Of a stretch of DNA of 64,000 nt, positions 27,539 to 38,057 are shown one piece after another. This DNA comes from Marinobacter sp. S0848L (GTDB lineage: Bacteria > Pseudomonadota > Gammaproteobacteria > Pseudomonadales > Oleiphilaceae): positions 79,306-143,305 of the forward strand of contig NZ_JALKAQ010000008.1 of NCBI RefSeq assembly GCF_023016065.1, given 5' to 3'. The translations under genes and the position numbers were made by a program. The notes beneath the pieces were generated by a model that saw only the letters and a list, made by a program, of their open reading frames with translations, ran no database searches and was not told the DNA's origin. The first letter of the stretch is position 1, and the number at the start of each line of letters is the position of its first letter.

Positions 27539-29053
27539 ATGACCACCGTAATCCGCCAGGACGACCTGATCGAAAGCGTAGCCGATGCGCTGCAGTTTAT
27601 TTCCTATTACCACCCGAAGGATTTTATTCAGGGCGTGTACGAGGCCTACAAGAGGGAAGAGTCTCAGGCGGCGAAAGACGCCATGGCCCAGATTCTGATC
27701 AACTCCCGTATGTGTGCTCAGGGCCACCGCCCGATCTGTCAGGACACTGGCATCGTGACTGTATTCGTGAACATCGGTATGGATGTGAAATTCGAGTGCG
27801 ACAAGGCGCTGGACGACGTGATCAACGAAGGCGTTCGCCGCGCGTACACTCATCCGGACAACGTTCTGCGTGCTTCTGTACTGGCTGATCCGGATGGTAA
27901 GCGTCAGAACACCAAAGACAACACCCCCGCCATCATTCATTACAAGATGGTTCCGGGTAACACCGTTGAAGTGCACGTGGCCGCCAAAGGTGGCGGTTCT
28001 GAAGCCAAATCCAAGTTTGCCATGCTGAACCCGTCTGACTCGGTTGTAGAGTGGGTTCTGAAAATGATTCCACAGATGGGTGCTGGCTGGTGTCCGCCTG
28101 GCATGCTGGGGATCGGTATTGGTGGCACCGCTGAAAAGGCGATGGAGCTGGCGAAAGAATCTCTGCTGGACCCGATCGACATTCACGACCTACAAGAACG
28201 CGGCGCCTCTAACCGTGCCGAAGAGCTGCGCCTTGAGTTGTTCGAAAAAGTGAACGACTTGGGTATTGGTGCCCAGGGTCTAGGTGGTTTGACCACGGTT
28301 CTGGACGTGAAGGTAAAAGATTACCCGACGCACGCTGCCAACAAGCCGGTTGCGATCATCCCGAACTGTGCGGCGACTCGTCACGCGCACTTCACGCTGG
28401 ACGGCACAGGCCCGTCTCTGCAAACGCCGCCGAGCCTGGACGACTGGCCGGAAATCACCTGGGAAGTGGGTGAGAACGTTCGCCGCGTGAACCTGGACAC
28501 CGTGACCCCGGAAGACGTGAAAGACTGGCAGCCGGGTGAAACCGTTCTGCTGTCCGGCAAGATGCTGACCGGCCGTGATGCGGCTCATAAAAAGATGGTC
28601 GATATGATCGAACGCGGTGAAGAATTGCCGGTGGATTTGAAAGGCCGCTTCATCTATTACGTTGGCCCGGTTGATCCGGTGGGCGAAGAAGTGGTTGGCC
28701 CGGCTGGCCCCACCACGGCTACCCGCATGGACAAGTTCACAGACACCATGCTGGAGAAAACCGGTTTGACCGGTATGATCGGTAAAGCCGAGCGTGGTCA
28801 GGTGGCCATTGATGCCATCAAGAAGCACGGCGCGGTGTACCTGATGGCCGTTGGCGGTGCCGCTTACCTGGTATCGAAGGCAATCAAAGGTGCGGAAGTG
28901 GTGGCCTTTGAAGAGTTGGGAATGGAAGCGATCTACGAGTTTGAAGTGGAAGACATGCCGGTAACCGTGGCAGTCGATTCTCGTGGTAGCTCCGTGCACC
29001 AGACCGGCCCGGTCGAGTGGCAGGAGAAGATTATCGCAGCCAAGGCTGTGTAA
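27539..29053 (+). CDS. Class I fumarate hydratase (FumA/FumB type)
   Basis: 504 aa, the usual single-chain length. Cysteines expected to bind the [4Fe-4S] cluster are seen in GHRPICQDTG, GAGWCPPGM and IPNCAATRHAHF. It interconverts fumarate and malate in the TCA cycle. The start at 27539 is chosen by a GAGG upstream and by family alignment (MTTVIRQDDLIESVADALQF). Confidence 0.95.
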   Translation: MTTVIRQDDLIESVADALQFISYYHPKDFIQGVYEAYKREESQAAKDAMAQILINSRMCAQGHRPICQDTGIVTVFVNIGMDVKFECDKALDDVINEGVRRAYTHPDNVLRASVLADPDGKRQNTKDNTPAIIHYKMVPGNTVEVHVAAKGGGSEAKSKFAMLNPSDSVVEWVLKMIPQMGAGWCPPGMLGIGIGGTAEKAMELAKESLLDPIDIHDLQERGASNRAEELRLELFEKVNDLGIGAQGLGGLTTVLDVKVKDYPTHAANKPVAIIPNCAATRHAHFTLDGTGPSLQTPPSLDDWPEITWEVGENVRRVNLDTVTPEDVKDWQPGETVLLSGKMLTGRDAAHKKMVDMIERGEELPVDLKGRFIYYVGPVDPVGEEVVGPAGPTTATRMDKFTDTMLEKTGLTGMIGKAERGQVAIDAIKKHGAVYLMAVGGAAYLVSKAIKGAEVVAFEELGMEAIYEFEVEDMPVTVAVDSRGSSVHQTGPVEWQEKIIAAKAV

Positions 29054-29075
29054 TCTGAGTTTTCTGCTTTAATCA

Positions 29076-29104
29076 GTGCGGCCCTGAGCGATGGTTCAGG
29101 GCTG
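29076..29104. terminator. Hairpin between convergent genes
   Basis: GGCCCTGAG and TTCAGGGC form a stem around a six-base loop just after the fumarase stop and overlapping the end of the alkyltransferase pseudogene. There is no T run, so termination is only likely. Confidence 0.45.
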
Positions 29105-29388
29105 CCACTGAAACCTTTTCATAGATACCTTTCCTTTGTTTACTTCTACCCCTTCCAATCGCAACTTTTCAGTTTGCAGTTGACGGGTTTCTGTACCTTC
29201 AGGAAAAGCGATCTGGCCGTTGCTCCGGAGTACCCGGTGCCAGGGAATGCTGTGGCCGGCGGGCAATTTGCCCAGCGCCCCGCCATGGCGGCAACCTGGC
29301 CGTAGCTGGCCACGTTCCCCGGAGGGATTGCAGCCACTACTTGCCAGATCTTTTGTTCTTTAGTGGGTTCGTTACCGATTTCGTCCAC
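29096..29388 (-). pseudogene. Alkyltransferase-like (ATL/MGMT family) gene with internal deletion and frameshift
   Basis: The first frame (ATG at 29388) reads WQVVAAIPPGNVASYGQVAA as in ATL/Ada-type DNA-binding domains, then runs out of frame. The next frame resumes at once with GALGKLPAGHSIPWHRVLRS and continues to a proper C terminus and stop at 29096. Aligning to family memory, about nine residues (the LPxxARxVG segment that normally joins these two parts) are missing and the frame is shifted, so a deletion of roughly 25-30 bases is likely. PWHRV has Trp in place of the acceptor Cys, marking the ATL branch that flags alkylated guanines for repair. Confidence 0.75.
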
Positions 29389-29410
29389 CTAGAACTCCGC
29401 AATTCACCGA

Positions 29411-30172
29411 CTAGAGGCGAAGCGCACCGTCAACTTCGATCATACGACCAGACACATAGTCGTTCTCGAAGATGAACGCGGCGGCTGAAGCGATTTCTTC
29501 GGGCTTACCCATACGCTTGAGCGGGATGCCTGCGGTCATTTTCTCCAGCGCTTCCGGCTTCATGGAGGCGGTCATTTCAGTTTCGATGAAACCGGGGGCG
29601 ATGCCCATGCAGCGGATGCCGTAACGCGCCAACTCCTTCGCCCAAACCGGTACCAGGGCAGACACGCCGGCTTTGGCCGCGGAGTAGTTGCTCTGGCCCA
29701 TGTTGCCGGCACGAGAAATAGAAGCGATGTTGATGATTGCGCCTTTGTCGCCATTTTCGATCATGCGGGTAGCGGCTTCGCGGCCACACAGGAAGACACC
29801 GGTGAGGTTAACGTCGATAACCGACTGCCACTGGCTCAGCTCCATGCGCTTCTCAAGCTTGCCGTCCTTAACTTTCACCATCAGGCCGTCGCGCAGGATA
29901 CCGGCGTTGTTGATCAGGCCGTTTAGCTGGCCGAAGTCTTCAACGATGGCTTTGAATGTATTCTCTACATCTTCTTCCTTGGCCACGTTGCACACGTAGG
30001 CTTTGGCTTCAACGCCGGCTGCTTTGCAGGCTTCAACCGATTCGGCCAGCTTGTCTTCCATCAGGTCGATCAGCGCCAGTTTTGCGCCTTTAGCCGCCAA
30101 GTATTCGGCCATTGCACGGCCCAGACCCTGGCCGCCGCCAGTAATTGCGATTACGGAGTCTTGAAGTTTCAT
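29411..30172 (-). CDS. SDR family oxidoreductase (FabG-like)
   Basis: 253 aa, classical short-chain dehydrogenase. The cofactor motif TGGGQGLG is at about residues 10-17, NNAG follows near 90, and the catalytic YSAAK is near 162. The length and C-terminal VSGRMIEVDGALRL match 3-oxoacyl-ACP reductase-like enzymes. It stands alone, away from fatty-acid synthesis genes, so acetoacetyl-CoA or another 3-oxo/3-hydroxy substrate is equally possible. Confidence 0.9.
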   Translation of the reverse strand: MKLQDSVIAITGGGQGLGRAMAEYLAAKGAKLALIDLMEDKLAESVEACKAAGVEAKAYVCNVAKEEDVENTFKAIVEDFGQLNGLINNAGILRDGLMVKVKDGKLEKRMELSQWQSVIDVNLTGVFLCGREAATRMIENGDKGAIINIASISRAGNMGQSNYSAAKAGVSALVPVWAKELARYGIRCMGIAPGFIETEMTASMKPEALEKMTAGIPLKRMGKPEEIASAAAFIFENDYVSGRMIEVDGALRL

Positions 30173-30301
30173 AGTTTGCCCTTAGTTAGTTTCTCAGTGA
30201 TGGTAAGAATTAACTGTGTGCCTGTGGCTTTGAGTCATTATTTGTATGGCGCGGAGTATACCAGACGTTGCCGAACACACATTCACGACCTCGAGGCCAA
30301 T

Positions 30302-30814
30302 ATGCCGGTTTTTCTGTTTCTTTTTATTGTCATGCCCGTTGCCGAACTGGTGGTGCTCATCAAAGTAGGGGGCATGATTGGTGCTCTAAATACCATTGCG
30401 TTGGTGTTTTTAACGGCCATTATTGGTGCCTGGCTGCTACGTAAGCAGGGCCTGCAGACCTTATTGAGGGCGAATCAGCGACTCAACAGTGGTGAGCTGC
30501 CGGCGAAAGAGGTGGCTGAAGGTCTGATTTTGGCAGTGGGTGGTGCAATGTTGCTCACACCGGGCTTTATTACCGATGCTTTTGGTTTCTTCTGCTTGTT
30601 ACCGGGAACACGGCATTGGCTGGCCGGGCAAGCGATGAAGCGCATGGTGGTGGCAGGGCAAAGCCGAAGTTTTCATTTTCAGGCTGGCGGCGGTTTTGGT
30701 TCGGGGCCCTTCGGCCCGCAGCGTCCGTTTGATCGCAATGCCGATGGCGACATCATCGAAGGCGAGTATCAGGATCAGACCGAATCTGACCGGGACAAGC
30801 TGGAAAAAAAGTAA
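30302..30814 (+). CDS. fxsA: FxsA family cytoplasmic membrane protein
   Basis: 170 aa with the FxsA core: membrane helices near residues 3-18, 25-45 and 75-97 and the family pattern VAEGLILAVGGAMLLTPGFITDAFG. The C-terminal tail is hydrophilic and Gly/Phe-rich. FxsA relieves exclusion of phage T7 by F plasmids in E. coli; its normal role is unclear. It often lies just upstream of groESL, as here. The start is the ATG at 30302, where the membrane helix begins. Confidence 0.9.
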   Translation: MPVFLFLFIVMPVAELVVLIKVGGMIGALNTIALVFLTAIIGAWLLRKQGLQTLLRANQRLNSGELPAKEVAEGLILAVGGAMLLTPGFITDAFGFFCLLPGTRHWLAGQAMKRMVVAGQSRSFHFQAGGGFGSGPFGPQRPFDRNADGDIIEGEYQDQTESDRDKLEKK

Positions 30815-30833
30815 AAAAATTTCATCGTGGGGT

Positions 30834-30861
30834 GTTGAAAACGTATTGGGCAGCCCCATTT
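30834..30861 (+). promoter_or_regulatory. Sigma-32 heat-shock promoter of groESL
   Basis: GTTGAAA (TTGAAA at 30835-30840), a 13-base spacer, and CCCCATTT at 30854-30861 match the sigma-32 consensus CTTGAAA-N13-17-CCCCATNT almost exactly. It lies about 150 bases upstream of groES. No CIRCE inverted repeat is seen. Confidence 0.85.
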
Positions 30862-31010
30862 AAGTTGCACAGATTCGCCGCAGGTCGAAAAGCTCTGGCT
30901 ATCAGGTGTTTGGAGACCGGGCAGTTTGTCGGGTCCGGGGTTTCCGGCCAGACATTTTTAACAAGCAATTGTCATTGCCACATTAATCTAACTATTGGAG
31001 AAACCGAGCA

Positions 31011-31298
31011 ATGAAGATTCGTCCGCTACACGACCGTGTTGTTGTGCGCCGTAAGGAAGAAGAAGAAAAAACTGCAGGTGGCATCGTGCTGCCGGGTAAC
31101 GCTAAAGAGAAGCCGTCTCAGGGTGAAGTGATCGCTGTGGGCAACGGCCGCATTCTCGAGAATGGCGAAACTCGTTCACTGGCAGTCAAAGTGGGTGACA
31201 CCGTTGTATTCGGCCAGTACGCCGGCAATACCGTGAAGGTAGACGGTGAAGAGCTGCTCATCATGAGCGAGAACGATATCTACGGCGTGCTTGAGTGA
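31011..31298 (+). CDS. groES: Co-chaperonin GroES
   Basis: 95 aa, full length. It starts [19 protein letters not shown] and has the mobile loop ([20 protein letters not shown]) that binds GroEL. A seven-subunit ring caps the GroEL cavity. TTGGAGAAA precedes the start. Confidence 0.98.
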   Translation: MKIRPLHDRVVVRRKEEEEKTAGGIVLPGNAKEKPSQGEVIAVGNGRILENGETRSLAVKVGDTVVFGQYAGNTVKVDGEELLIMSENDIYGVLE

Positions 31299-31355
31299 TC
31301 GCGTAAGCGACTCGCACGAACGAACATTTATCCGATCGATCAAATTTCGGTTTAA

Positions 31356-33035
<1,680 letters not shown>

Positions 33036-33074
33036 GCATCATGTAGCTAATTCGCTCGCGTCCATCGCGTTCGG

Positions 33075-33109
33075 AAACCCCGAAGGTCTCTGGCTTTCGG
33101 GGTTTTTTT
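33075..33109 (+). terminator. Rho-independent terminator after groEL
   Basis: AAACCCCGAA pairs with TTCGGGGTTT, followed by a T run, 40 bases after the groEL stop. Confidence 0.9.
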
Positions 33110-33189
33110 GTTGGCGGGCCAGAACTCCGCCGAGGTCATAGTAGGCACGTTACCGCGTACTAAAGGGTCGATAACCTCTGGGATGTTAG

Positions 33190-33217
33190 TTGCCAAGGAA
33201 CATGCCTGTTATATAAT
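33190..33217 (+). promoter_or_regulatory. Sigma-70 promoter directly abutting the MerR gene start
   Basis: TTGCCA (33190-33195), a 16-base spacer and a perfect TATAAT (33212-33217). Transcription should begin at about 33224-33226, on or next to the ATG at 33225. Confidence 0.65.
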
Positions 33218-33224
33218 GCGGACT

Positions 33225-34028
33225 ATGAATAATCCCACCAGCAATCGTCGCGGACGAAAAACGAGCAAAAGCCAGTTGGCCGATGGCGAGTACACAATCG
33301 ACGATCTCGCGCGCCGCTGCAGTACCACTGTGCGTAACATCCGAGCTTACCAAGACCGAGGGATTCTCGAGTCTCCTGAAAAGCGCGGGCGTTTGGGCGT
33401 TTACTTTGACTCGCATGCCGCTCGACTCGATATTATTAATAACCTGCTAGATCGTGGGTATTCCATTGATAATATCCGCGAGTTGCTCGCTGCATGGACC
33501 GACGGACGAAACTTAGAGGACATCTTGGGCTTGGAGAAGGCGATCACGCTTGCTTTCTCGTCTGAAGCGCCCCGAGAGTACAGCCTTGCCGACCTCATTA
33601 AGATGTTTGGCCTTAATAGTGACAGCAAGAGCATGATTGATGAGGCCGTAAAGTTGGGCCTGATTGAACGCAAACGCACTAAATTTGTGGCACCGAGCCC
33701 TAGGCTCATTGAAGCCGGTGCTCAGTTGATCAAGCTGGGCATGCCATTTGAAGAAATTCTCGACCTCTTGCGGCTTTTGAGGGGAAATGTACAGCGTGCC
33801 GCCGACGGCTTGGTAAAAATTGCTGTGGCCCGCTTCGACGATTTTGGGGATGAGCTACCGCCCTCCGAGACTATCGGAGAGCTTTCTCAGCTGATTTGGC
33901 GGCTCCGTCCGCTCGCACATCAGACCATTCGGGCTGAAGCAGAGCTTGCTCTTAATCGCTCTCTACGCAATTTCTTAGGCGATCGCCTCTCGGCTGTAAT
34001 AGAAAACATGCAAGAGGAGCAATCATGA
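33225..34028 (+). CDS. MerR family transcriptional regulator
   Basis: 267 aa from ATG 33225. An N-terminal winged-helix MerR domain (YTIDDLARRCSTTVRNIRAYQDRGILESP) follows a basic 25-residue leader. The following helix and ~150-residue helical C-terminal domain hold no metal-binding Cys cluster, so the ligand is probably organic. The promoter's -10 box ends 7 bases before this ATG and no ribosome site is visible, suggesting a leaderless or near-leaderless message. The nearest functional genes are the oxidation cluster at 34-40 kb, a candidate target. Confidence 0.85.
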   Translation: MNNPTSNRRGRKTSKSQLADGEYTIDDLARRCSTTVRNIRAYQDRGILESPEKRGRLGVYFDSHAARLDIINNLLDRGYSIDNIRELLAAWTDGRNLEDILGLEKAITLAFSSEAPREYSLADLIKMFGLNSDSKSMIDEAVKLGLIERKRTKFVAPSPRLIEAGAQLIKLGMPFEEILDLLRLLRGNVQRAADGLVKIAVARFDDFGDELPPSETIGELSQLIWRLRPLAHQTIRAEAELALNRSLRNFLGDRLSAVIENMQEEQS

Positions 34029-34082
34029 GACTGACTTTACGTGGCAGATTCGTTCGGAATTTCACGTTTTTTTAAACGGCAG

Positions 34083-34121
34083 GAGCTTCCTCGCAGAGGG
34101 GGTCTACCCGCAAGGAAGCTC
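34083..34121. terminator. Hairpin between MerR gene and metal-hydrolase gene
   Basis: GAGCTTCCTCGC and GCAAGGAAGCTC form a 12-bp stem with one mismatch. It lies between convergent genes and lacks a clear T run on its far side. Confidence 0.45.
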
Positions 34122-34149
34122 AGAAGTGACTGGCGTTCAGTTTAATGCA

Positions 34150-35139
34150 TCAAGCGGATTCGGCGATGGCCTTTGCTTCAGGCTTTTGTGTGGCGAGATA
34201 GGCGGGCGAGCCGTTTAGATAGTTCAAGGCGAGTTCTGTTGATCCTTCGTTAGAGGGATTATAAAGCGGTGACAGAAAGGATAGCTCTTTCAGGGTCAGC
34301 CAGCTCAGACTTGGCAGATGACCTGTTTTCGCAGCGCGACTCCATTCACGCCAAATCCACGGCCGGAAAATGCTGGGTCTTTTTTTGGCGAAGCGTGGGT
34401 CCTGTTTCATCAGATGTGCTGCACCGTCGGCCCACAATCCGAAAATAAGAGGGAAGGTAATCAGCGCCAAATAGGAGCGAGAGACATAGCTGCCGCCAAG
34501 GTGCTGATATAAATCAAAGGCCACACAACGGTGTTCAACCTCTTCAGCGCCATGCCATCGCAACAGATCGAGAAGCACTTCATCCGCACCAGCATCGTCC
34601 CACGTTTCGTTTTCTAGCGCGTACATGCCAAGAACGCACGTCATGTGTTCGATGGCTGCGACTAAACCTAAGCGAAATACCAGCCAGTTCCGCTCTAATC
34701 GTTTGGGAATTTTTTGTCCAAACGGATTGTCGGCCAGTGCCACCTTGAACAGACTATCCATGAAATCGGTATTTCGAGCCGTTTCTATGTTGTGGTTTTG
34801 CAAGTATTCCTCGACGGCGCCGCCATGAGCGCGTGCGTGCATGGCTTCCTGTCGGATAAAGGCTTGAACGTCCTCTCGGAGTTTCTCATCGGTGATGTGT
34901 GGGAGGGCCTTGTTAAAAAGTCGGCAAAACCAATATTCTCCAGCGGGCAGGATCATATTGATTTGATTAATGAAATAACTCGCAAATGGTTGCCCGGGAA
35001 TCCATTCCAATGGCGTGTCTGCCCAGTTGAATTCCACACGACGCGGAGTGAGAGAATGCGGGCTTGAAGAGCCTTTTTGCTGTTTTTGAAAGCGCGGCCA
35101 GTTTAACTTGCTAGCTTTTGAAGCAGTGGTTGTTGCCAT
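34150..35139 (-). CDS. PF10118 metal-dependent hydrolase family protein
   Basis: 329 aa. It is helical with two E-x-x-H type motifs: RQEAMHARAHG (about residue 105) and GAEEVEHRCVAFD (about 200). This is the ferritin-like metal-site arrangement of PF10118, whose reaction is not settled. It is the second gene of an operon, 19 bases after the hydrolase-SDR fusion gene. A second paralogue lies at 38058-38915, and such proteins commonly sit with monooxygenases and SDRs in lipid-type catabolic clusters. Confidence 0.85.
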   Translation of the reverse strand: MATTTASKASKLNWPRFQKQQKGSSSPHSLTPRRVEFNWADTPLEWIPGQPFASYFINQINMILPAGEYWFCRLFNKALPHITDEKLREDVQAFIRQEAMHARAHGGAVEEYLQNHNIETARNTDFMDSLFKVALADNPFGQKIPKRLERNWLVFRLGLVAAIEHMTCVLGMYALENETWDDAGADEVLLDLLRWHGAEEVEHRCVAFDLYQHLGGSYVSRSYLALITFPLIFGLWADGAAHLMKQDPRFAKKRPSIFRPWIWREWSRAAKTGHLPSLSWLTLKELSFLSPLYNPSNEGSTELALNYLNGSPAYLATQKPEAKAIAESA

Positions 35140-35158
35140 TGTTAATCTCCTGTTGATG

Positions 35159-36913
35159 TTAAGCCAGCTCTAGCTTTGCCAGCCAGCGGCTCAGTGACGG
35201 AGAGGCCCGCCCGATGAGGTTCAGGCCGTATGCTTCCGGGCCAACCAGCACCTCATCTTGGTCATTTATCAATGCCTTAATAATGCTGGTGGAGACGGCT
35301 GCGGGGCTGAGGTTTCGACGGGCATACAACTTGGATGCCCGGTTTCGGTCTTCGTTTTCGGCTTCAGCGCTTTTGCCCACAAATCGTGTCCGATCGGTAA
35401 TTCCGCTGTTCACAATGCCTGGGCATACAGTGATGACTCTGACACCGTGATGGGCCAGATCGGCCCGCATACAATCGGAAAGCATGCGAACAGCGGCTTT
35501 GGTGGTGGAATAGGCGCTCATGGAACGATTAGGTGAGAACGCTGCTGCAGACGAGACGTTGATAATAACGCCACTGTTTTGAGCTTCGGCCATTTGTTTG
35601 CCGAAGAGCTGAGAGCCGTGAATGACAGACCAGAGGTTCACATTGAGAATCCGTCTCCAGTCTGCGCGGCTGGTTTGCAAAAAGGGGCCAGCCATCCCGA
35701 TGCCGGCATTGTTGATCAGAATGTCGGGGACTTGTTCTTTTTTGGCGAGCTCGCGTGCGAGTTTATCCCAGCTACCGGCGATTCCTACGTCCATGGTATA
35801 GCTCGTTGCTCGAGCACCGAGAAGGCCTACTTGTTCAGTGGTACGCGCAGCGGCATCAGGGTCAATGTCGATTGCGATGACATCTGCGCCGGCTTTAGCG
35901 AGCTCGAGCAGTGTCTCTCGCCCAATGCCATTTCCGGCTCCGGTCACAACCGCCAGTTTGCCGCTGAATACCTTTCGCTCTCCCTGAGCACGGTGGCGAT
36001 CCAATCCGGATGGAGCATCGCTATCGGGTACGCCGGATTCAATGAAATCAACAAAGCGACAAAGACGATTCGCTACAACCTCAGGATGGCTAACCTGTAT
36101 CCAGTGTCCGCAATTGATTTCTTCGCACCAAAGTCGCGGAACCCACTTGTGCAAGTCTTCAAATAGCATTGGGGTTACAAACTTGTCTCGTTTTGGAACA
36201 AGAAGCTGTACGGGAAGTTGTGTGGACTTCTCTTGTGGCGAGGTTATTCGCGGGATTACGTTGGCGCGGTATAGGCGAACGCCCACTGCCCCATCTTTCC
36301 GCTGACTGTCAGAAGAGGGGCATTCTGCAATACCTTCAACGTGCTGAAGCAAACGGGGCCAAAGTTTATCCAGTCCCGATTTCCATAACGTGGGGGCTAA
36401 AACGGGAAGGTGAAACGCAGCGATGTACCATGAGTGAGCGACTTGTTTGGCTATTTTGTTAATTTTCGCAGGTTCTCCGCTCTTCAGGCCTTGTTTTAAC
36501 CAATAGCCAACGTGGTCCAGACTGGGGCCTGAAATTGAAGTGTATGACTTTATGCGCTCTTGAAGGTTGGGATGAGTGGCAAACTCCCAGCATTGTATTG
36601 AGCCCCAGTCATGGCCAACAAGATGCACAGGCTTTTCGGGGCTAACTGCGTCCAGAACGGTACGAAAATCAGCCGTTAGATGCTCCAGGGCATAGTCCTT
36701 GGTGCGTTGGGGGGCGTCGGATTTCCCCGCACCGCGTACATCGTACACGGCGACATGAAAGCGTTTTGCAAGCTCGTCTATTGTGGCGTCCCAGATATGG
36801 CTGCAATCGGGGTAACCGTGCACAAGCACGATGGTCGTATCGGTGCTTTTGTTCCACTCGCGAACGCGAAGACGAAGCCCTTTATTCTCGATGTATTGGC
36901 TGCTTTCGTTCAT
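35159..36913 (-). CDS. Alpha/beta hydrolase - SDR fusion protein
   Basis: 584 aa, two enzymes in one chain. Residues 1-290 are an alpha/beta hydrolase of the epoxide-hydrolase-like type: VLVHGYPD forms the oxyanion region, VGHDWGS holds the Asp nucleophile, and NCGHWIQ the catalytic His. Residues 310-584 are a classical SDR with VVTGAGNGIGRE and YSTTKAAVR. The pair could hydrolyse an ester, lactone or epoxide and reduce or oxidise the product. It heads the minus-strand operon whose promoter region holds one 18-bp TTACA palindrome. Confidence 0.88.
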   Translation of the reverse strand: MNESSQYIENKGLRLRVREWNKSTDTTIVLVHGYPDCSHIWDATIDELAKRFHVAVYDVRGAGKSDAPQRTKDYALEHLTADFRTVLDAVSPEKPVHLVGHDWGSIQCWEFATHPNLQERIKSYTSISGPSLDHVGYWLKQGLKSGEPAKINKIAKQVAHSWYIAAFHLPVLAPTLWKSGLDKLWPRLLQHVEGIAECPSSDSQRKDGAVGVRLYRANVIPRITSPQEKSTQLPVQLLVPKRDKFVTPMLFEDLHKWVPRLWCEEINCGHWIQVSHPEVVANRLCRFVDFIESGVPDSDAPSGLDRHRAQGERKVFSGKLAVVTGAGNGIGRETLLELAKAGADVIAIDIDPDAAARTTEQVGLLGARATSYTMDVGIAGSWDKLARELAKKEQVPDILINNAGIGMAGPFLQTSRADWRRILNVNLWSVIHGSQLFGKQMAEAQNSGVIINVSSAAAFSPNRSMSAYSTTKAAVRMLSDCMRADLAHHGVRVITVCPGIVNSGITDRTRFVGKSAEAENEDRNRASKLYARRNLSPAAVSTSIIKALINDQDEVLVGPEAYGLNLIGRASPSLSRWLAKLELA

Positions 36914-36935
36914 GGCTTGATCTCTCTCTTTATTA

Positions 36936-36953
36936 TTACATTATCTAGTGTAA
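36936..36953. promoter_or_regulatory. Operator candidate A, TTACATTATCTAGTGTAA
   Basis: An 18-bp imperfect palindrome (TTACA...TGTAA with matching TA/TA inside), 23 bases upstream of the hydrolase-SDR start. It shares 5-base outer arms with sites B and C. Confidence 0.65.
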
Positions 36954-37039
36954 CAATAAGGTGTGGCTCGGTAAATAATGTGTAAAACTTGGCGGGTGCG
37001 CAGGCAAAGTGTTCTGGCAGGTCTGATCGCTGTTATATG

Positions 37040-37057
37040 TTACATTCGTTGATGTTA
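37040..37057. promoter_or_regulatory. Operator candidate B, TTACATTCGTTGATGTTA
   Basis: The same 18-bp architecture with one outer-arm mismatch (TGTTA). It lies about 100 bases upstream of the SDR gene at 37156, in the same divergent promoter region as site A. Confidence 0.5.
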
Positions 37058-37155
37058 AGAATGTTAAGGTGTTCTTGTGAGGATATGAGCCGCTTGATGT
37101 GCTGACGTACCCCTTAAAAAATCAGTCTAATTCATGATTATCGGAGTATTTCTCA

Positions 37156-37998
37156 ATGAAAAGTTTGCAAAACAAAGTGGCGGCCGTGACCGGGGCTGCG
37201 TCTGGTATAGGGCAAGCTCTTGCTAAAGCCCTTGCGAAGGAAGGTTGCCACCTCGCGTTGAGTGATGTGGACTCCGTAGGGTTGAAGAAAACGGTATCTG
37301 AGCTGAAACAGTTCGATGTCAAAGTGTGTCACGACGTATTGGATGTGTCTGATCATGCGGCGATGAACAAGTGGGCCGACAACGTTGTTGGTTATCACGG
37401 TAAGGTAAATCTGATTTTTAACAATGCCGGTGTGGCGATGGGCGGCACTGTTGAAGAAACGCCTTTGGAAGACTATGAATGGATCCTGAATATTAATTTG
37501 TGGGGCGTGATATATGGCACCAAGGCGTTCTTGCCCTATTTAAAATCGACGGGTGAAGACGGGCATGTGGTGAACATTTCAAGTGTGTTTGGCTTGTTCT
37601 CGCAACCTACTCAAAGTGCTTACAACACTTCAAAGTTTGCAGTGAGGGGATTTACGGAATCGCTTAGACAAGAGCTGGATCTGGAAGGAGGGAGAGTGTC
37701 AGCAAGCTGCGTTCACCCAGGCGGCATTAAAACCAACATCGCAAAAAATGCGCGAATGAACAAAAGCGTTGAGCGTATCGGTAAGCAAGCGAGCGCGGAG
37801 GAAATGCGCGATCAGTTCGAGAGCCTTTTCATCACCACCGCTGAGAAAGCGGCGACCGTCATTTTGAAAGGAGTGAAGAGTAACCAACGCAGAATACTGA
37901 TCGGACCAGACGCCAAGCTTCTGGATGTCATGGCGCGAGCGTTGCCGGCCTCGTATCAAACCTTGGTGGAAAAATCGCTGGCGTTCACAGCGAGGTAG
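37156..37998 (+). CDS. SDR family oxidoreductase
   Basis: 280 aa, classical SDR with VTGAASGIGQAL at the N terminus, NNAG near residue 90 and the catalytic YNTSKFAVR. The C-terminal extension (ILIGPDAKLLDVMARALP) is common in the SDRs of these lipid-type oxidation clusters. Divergent from the fusion gene and read toward the second PF10118 gene. Confidence 0.88.
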   Translation: MKSLQNKVAAVTGAASGIGQALAKALAKEGCHLALSDVDSVGLKKTVSELKQFDVKVCHDVLDVSDHAAMNKWADNVVGYHGKVNLIFNNAGVAMGGTVEETPLEDYEWILNINLWGVIYGTKAFLPYLKSTGEDGHVVNISSVFGLFSQPTQSAYNTSKFAVRGFTESLRQELDLEGGRVSASCVHPGGIKTNIAKNARMNKSVERIGKQASAEEMRDQFESLFITTAEKAATVILKGVKSNQRRILIGPDAKLLDVMARALPASYQTLVEKSLAFTAR

Positions 37999-38014
37999 TC
38001 ATTCTGAGAAAGGG

Positions 38015-38041
38015 CGCGGACTGTAAGGCATACAGTCCGCG
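38015..38041. terminator. Hairpin between convergent SDR and metal-hydrolase genes
   Basis: A perfect 11-bp stem, CGCGGACTGTA and TACAGTCCGCG, with a 5-base loop. There is no long T run, but the location between convergent stops fits a shared terminator. Confidence 0.6.
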
Positions 38042-38057
38042 TTCTGACGCTTCATAG

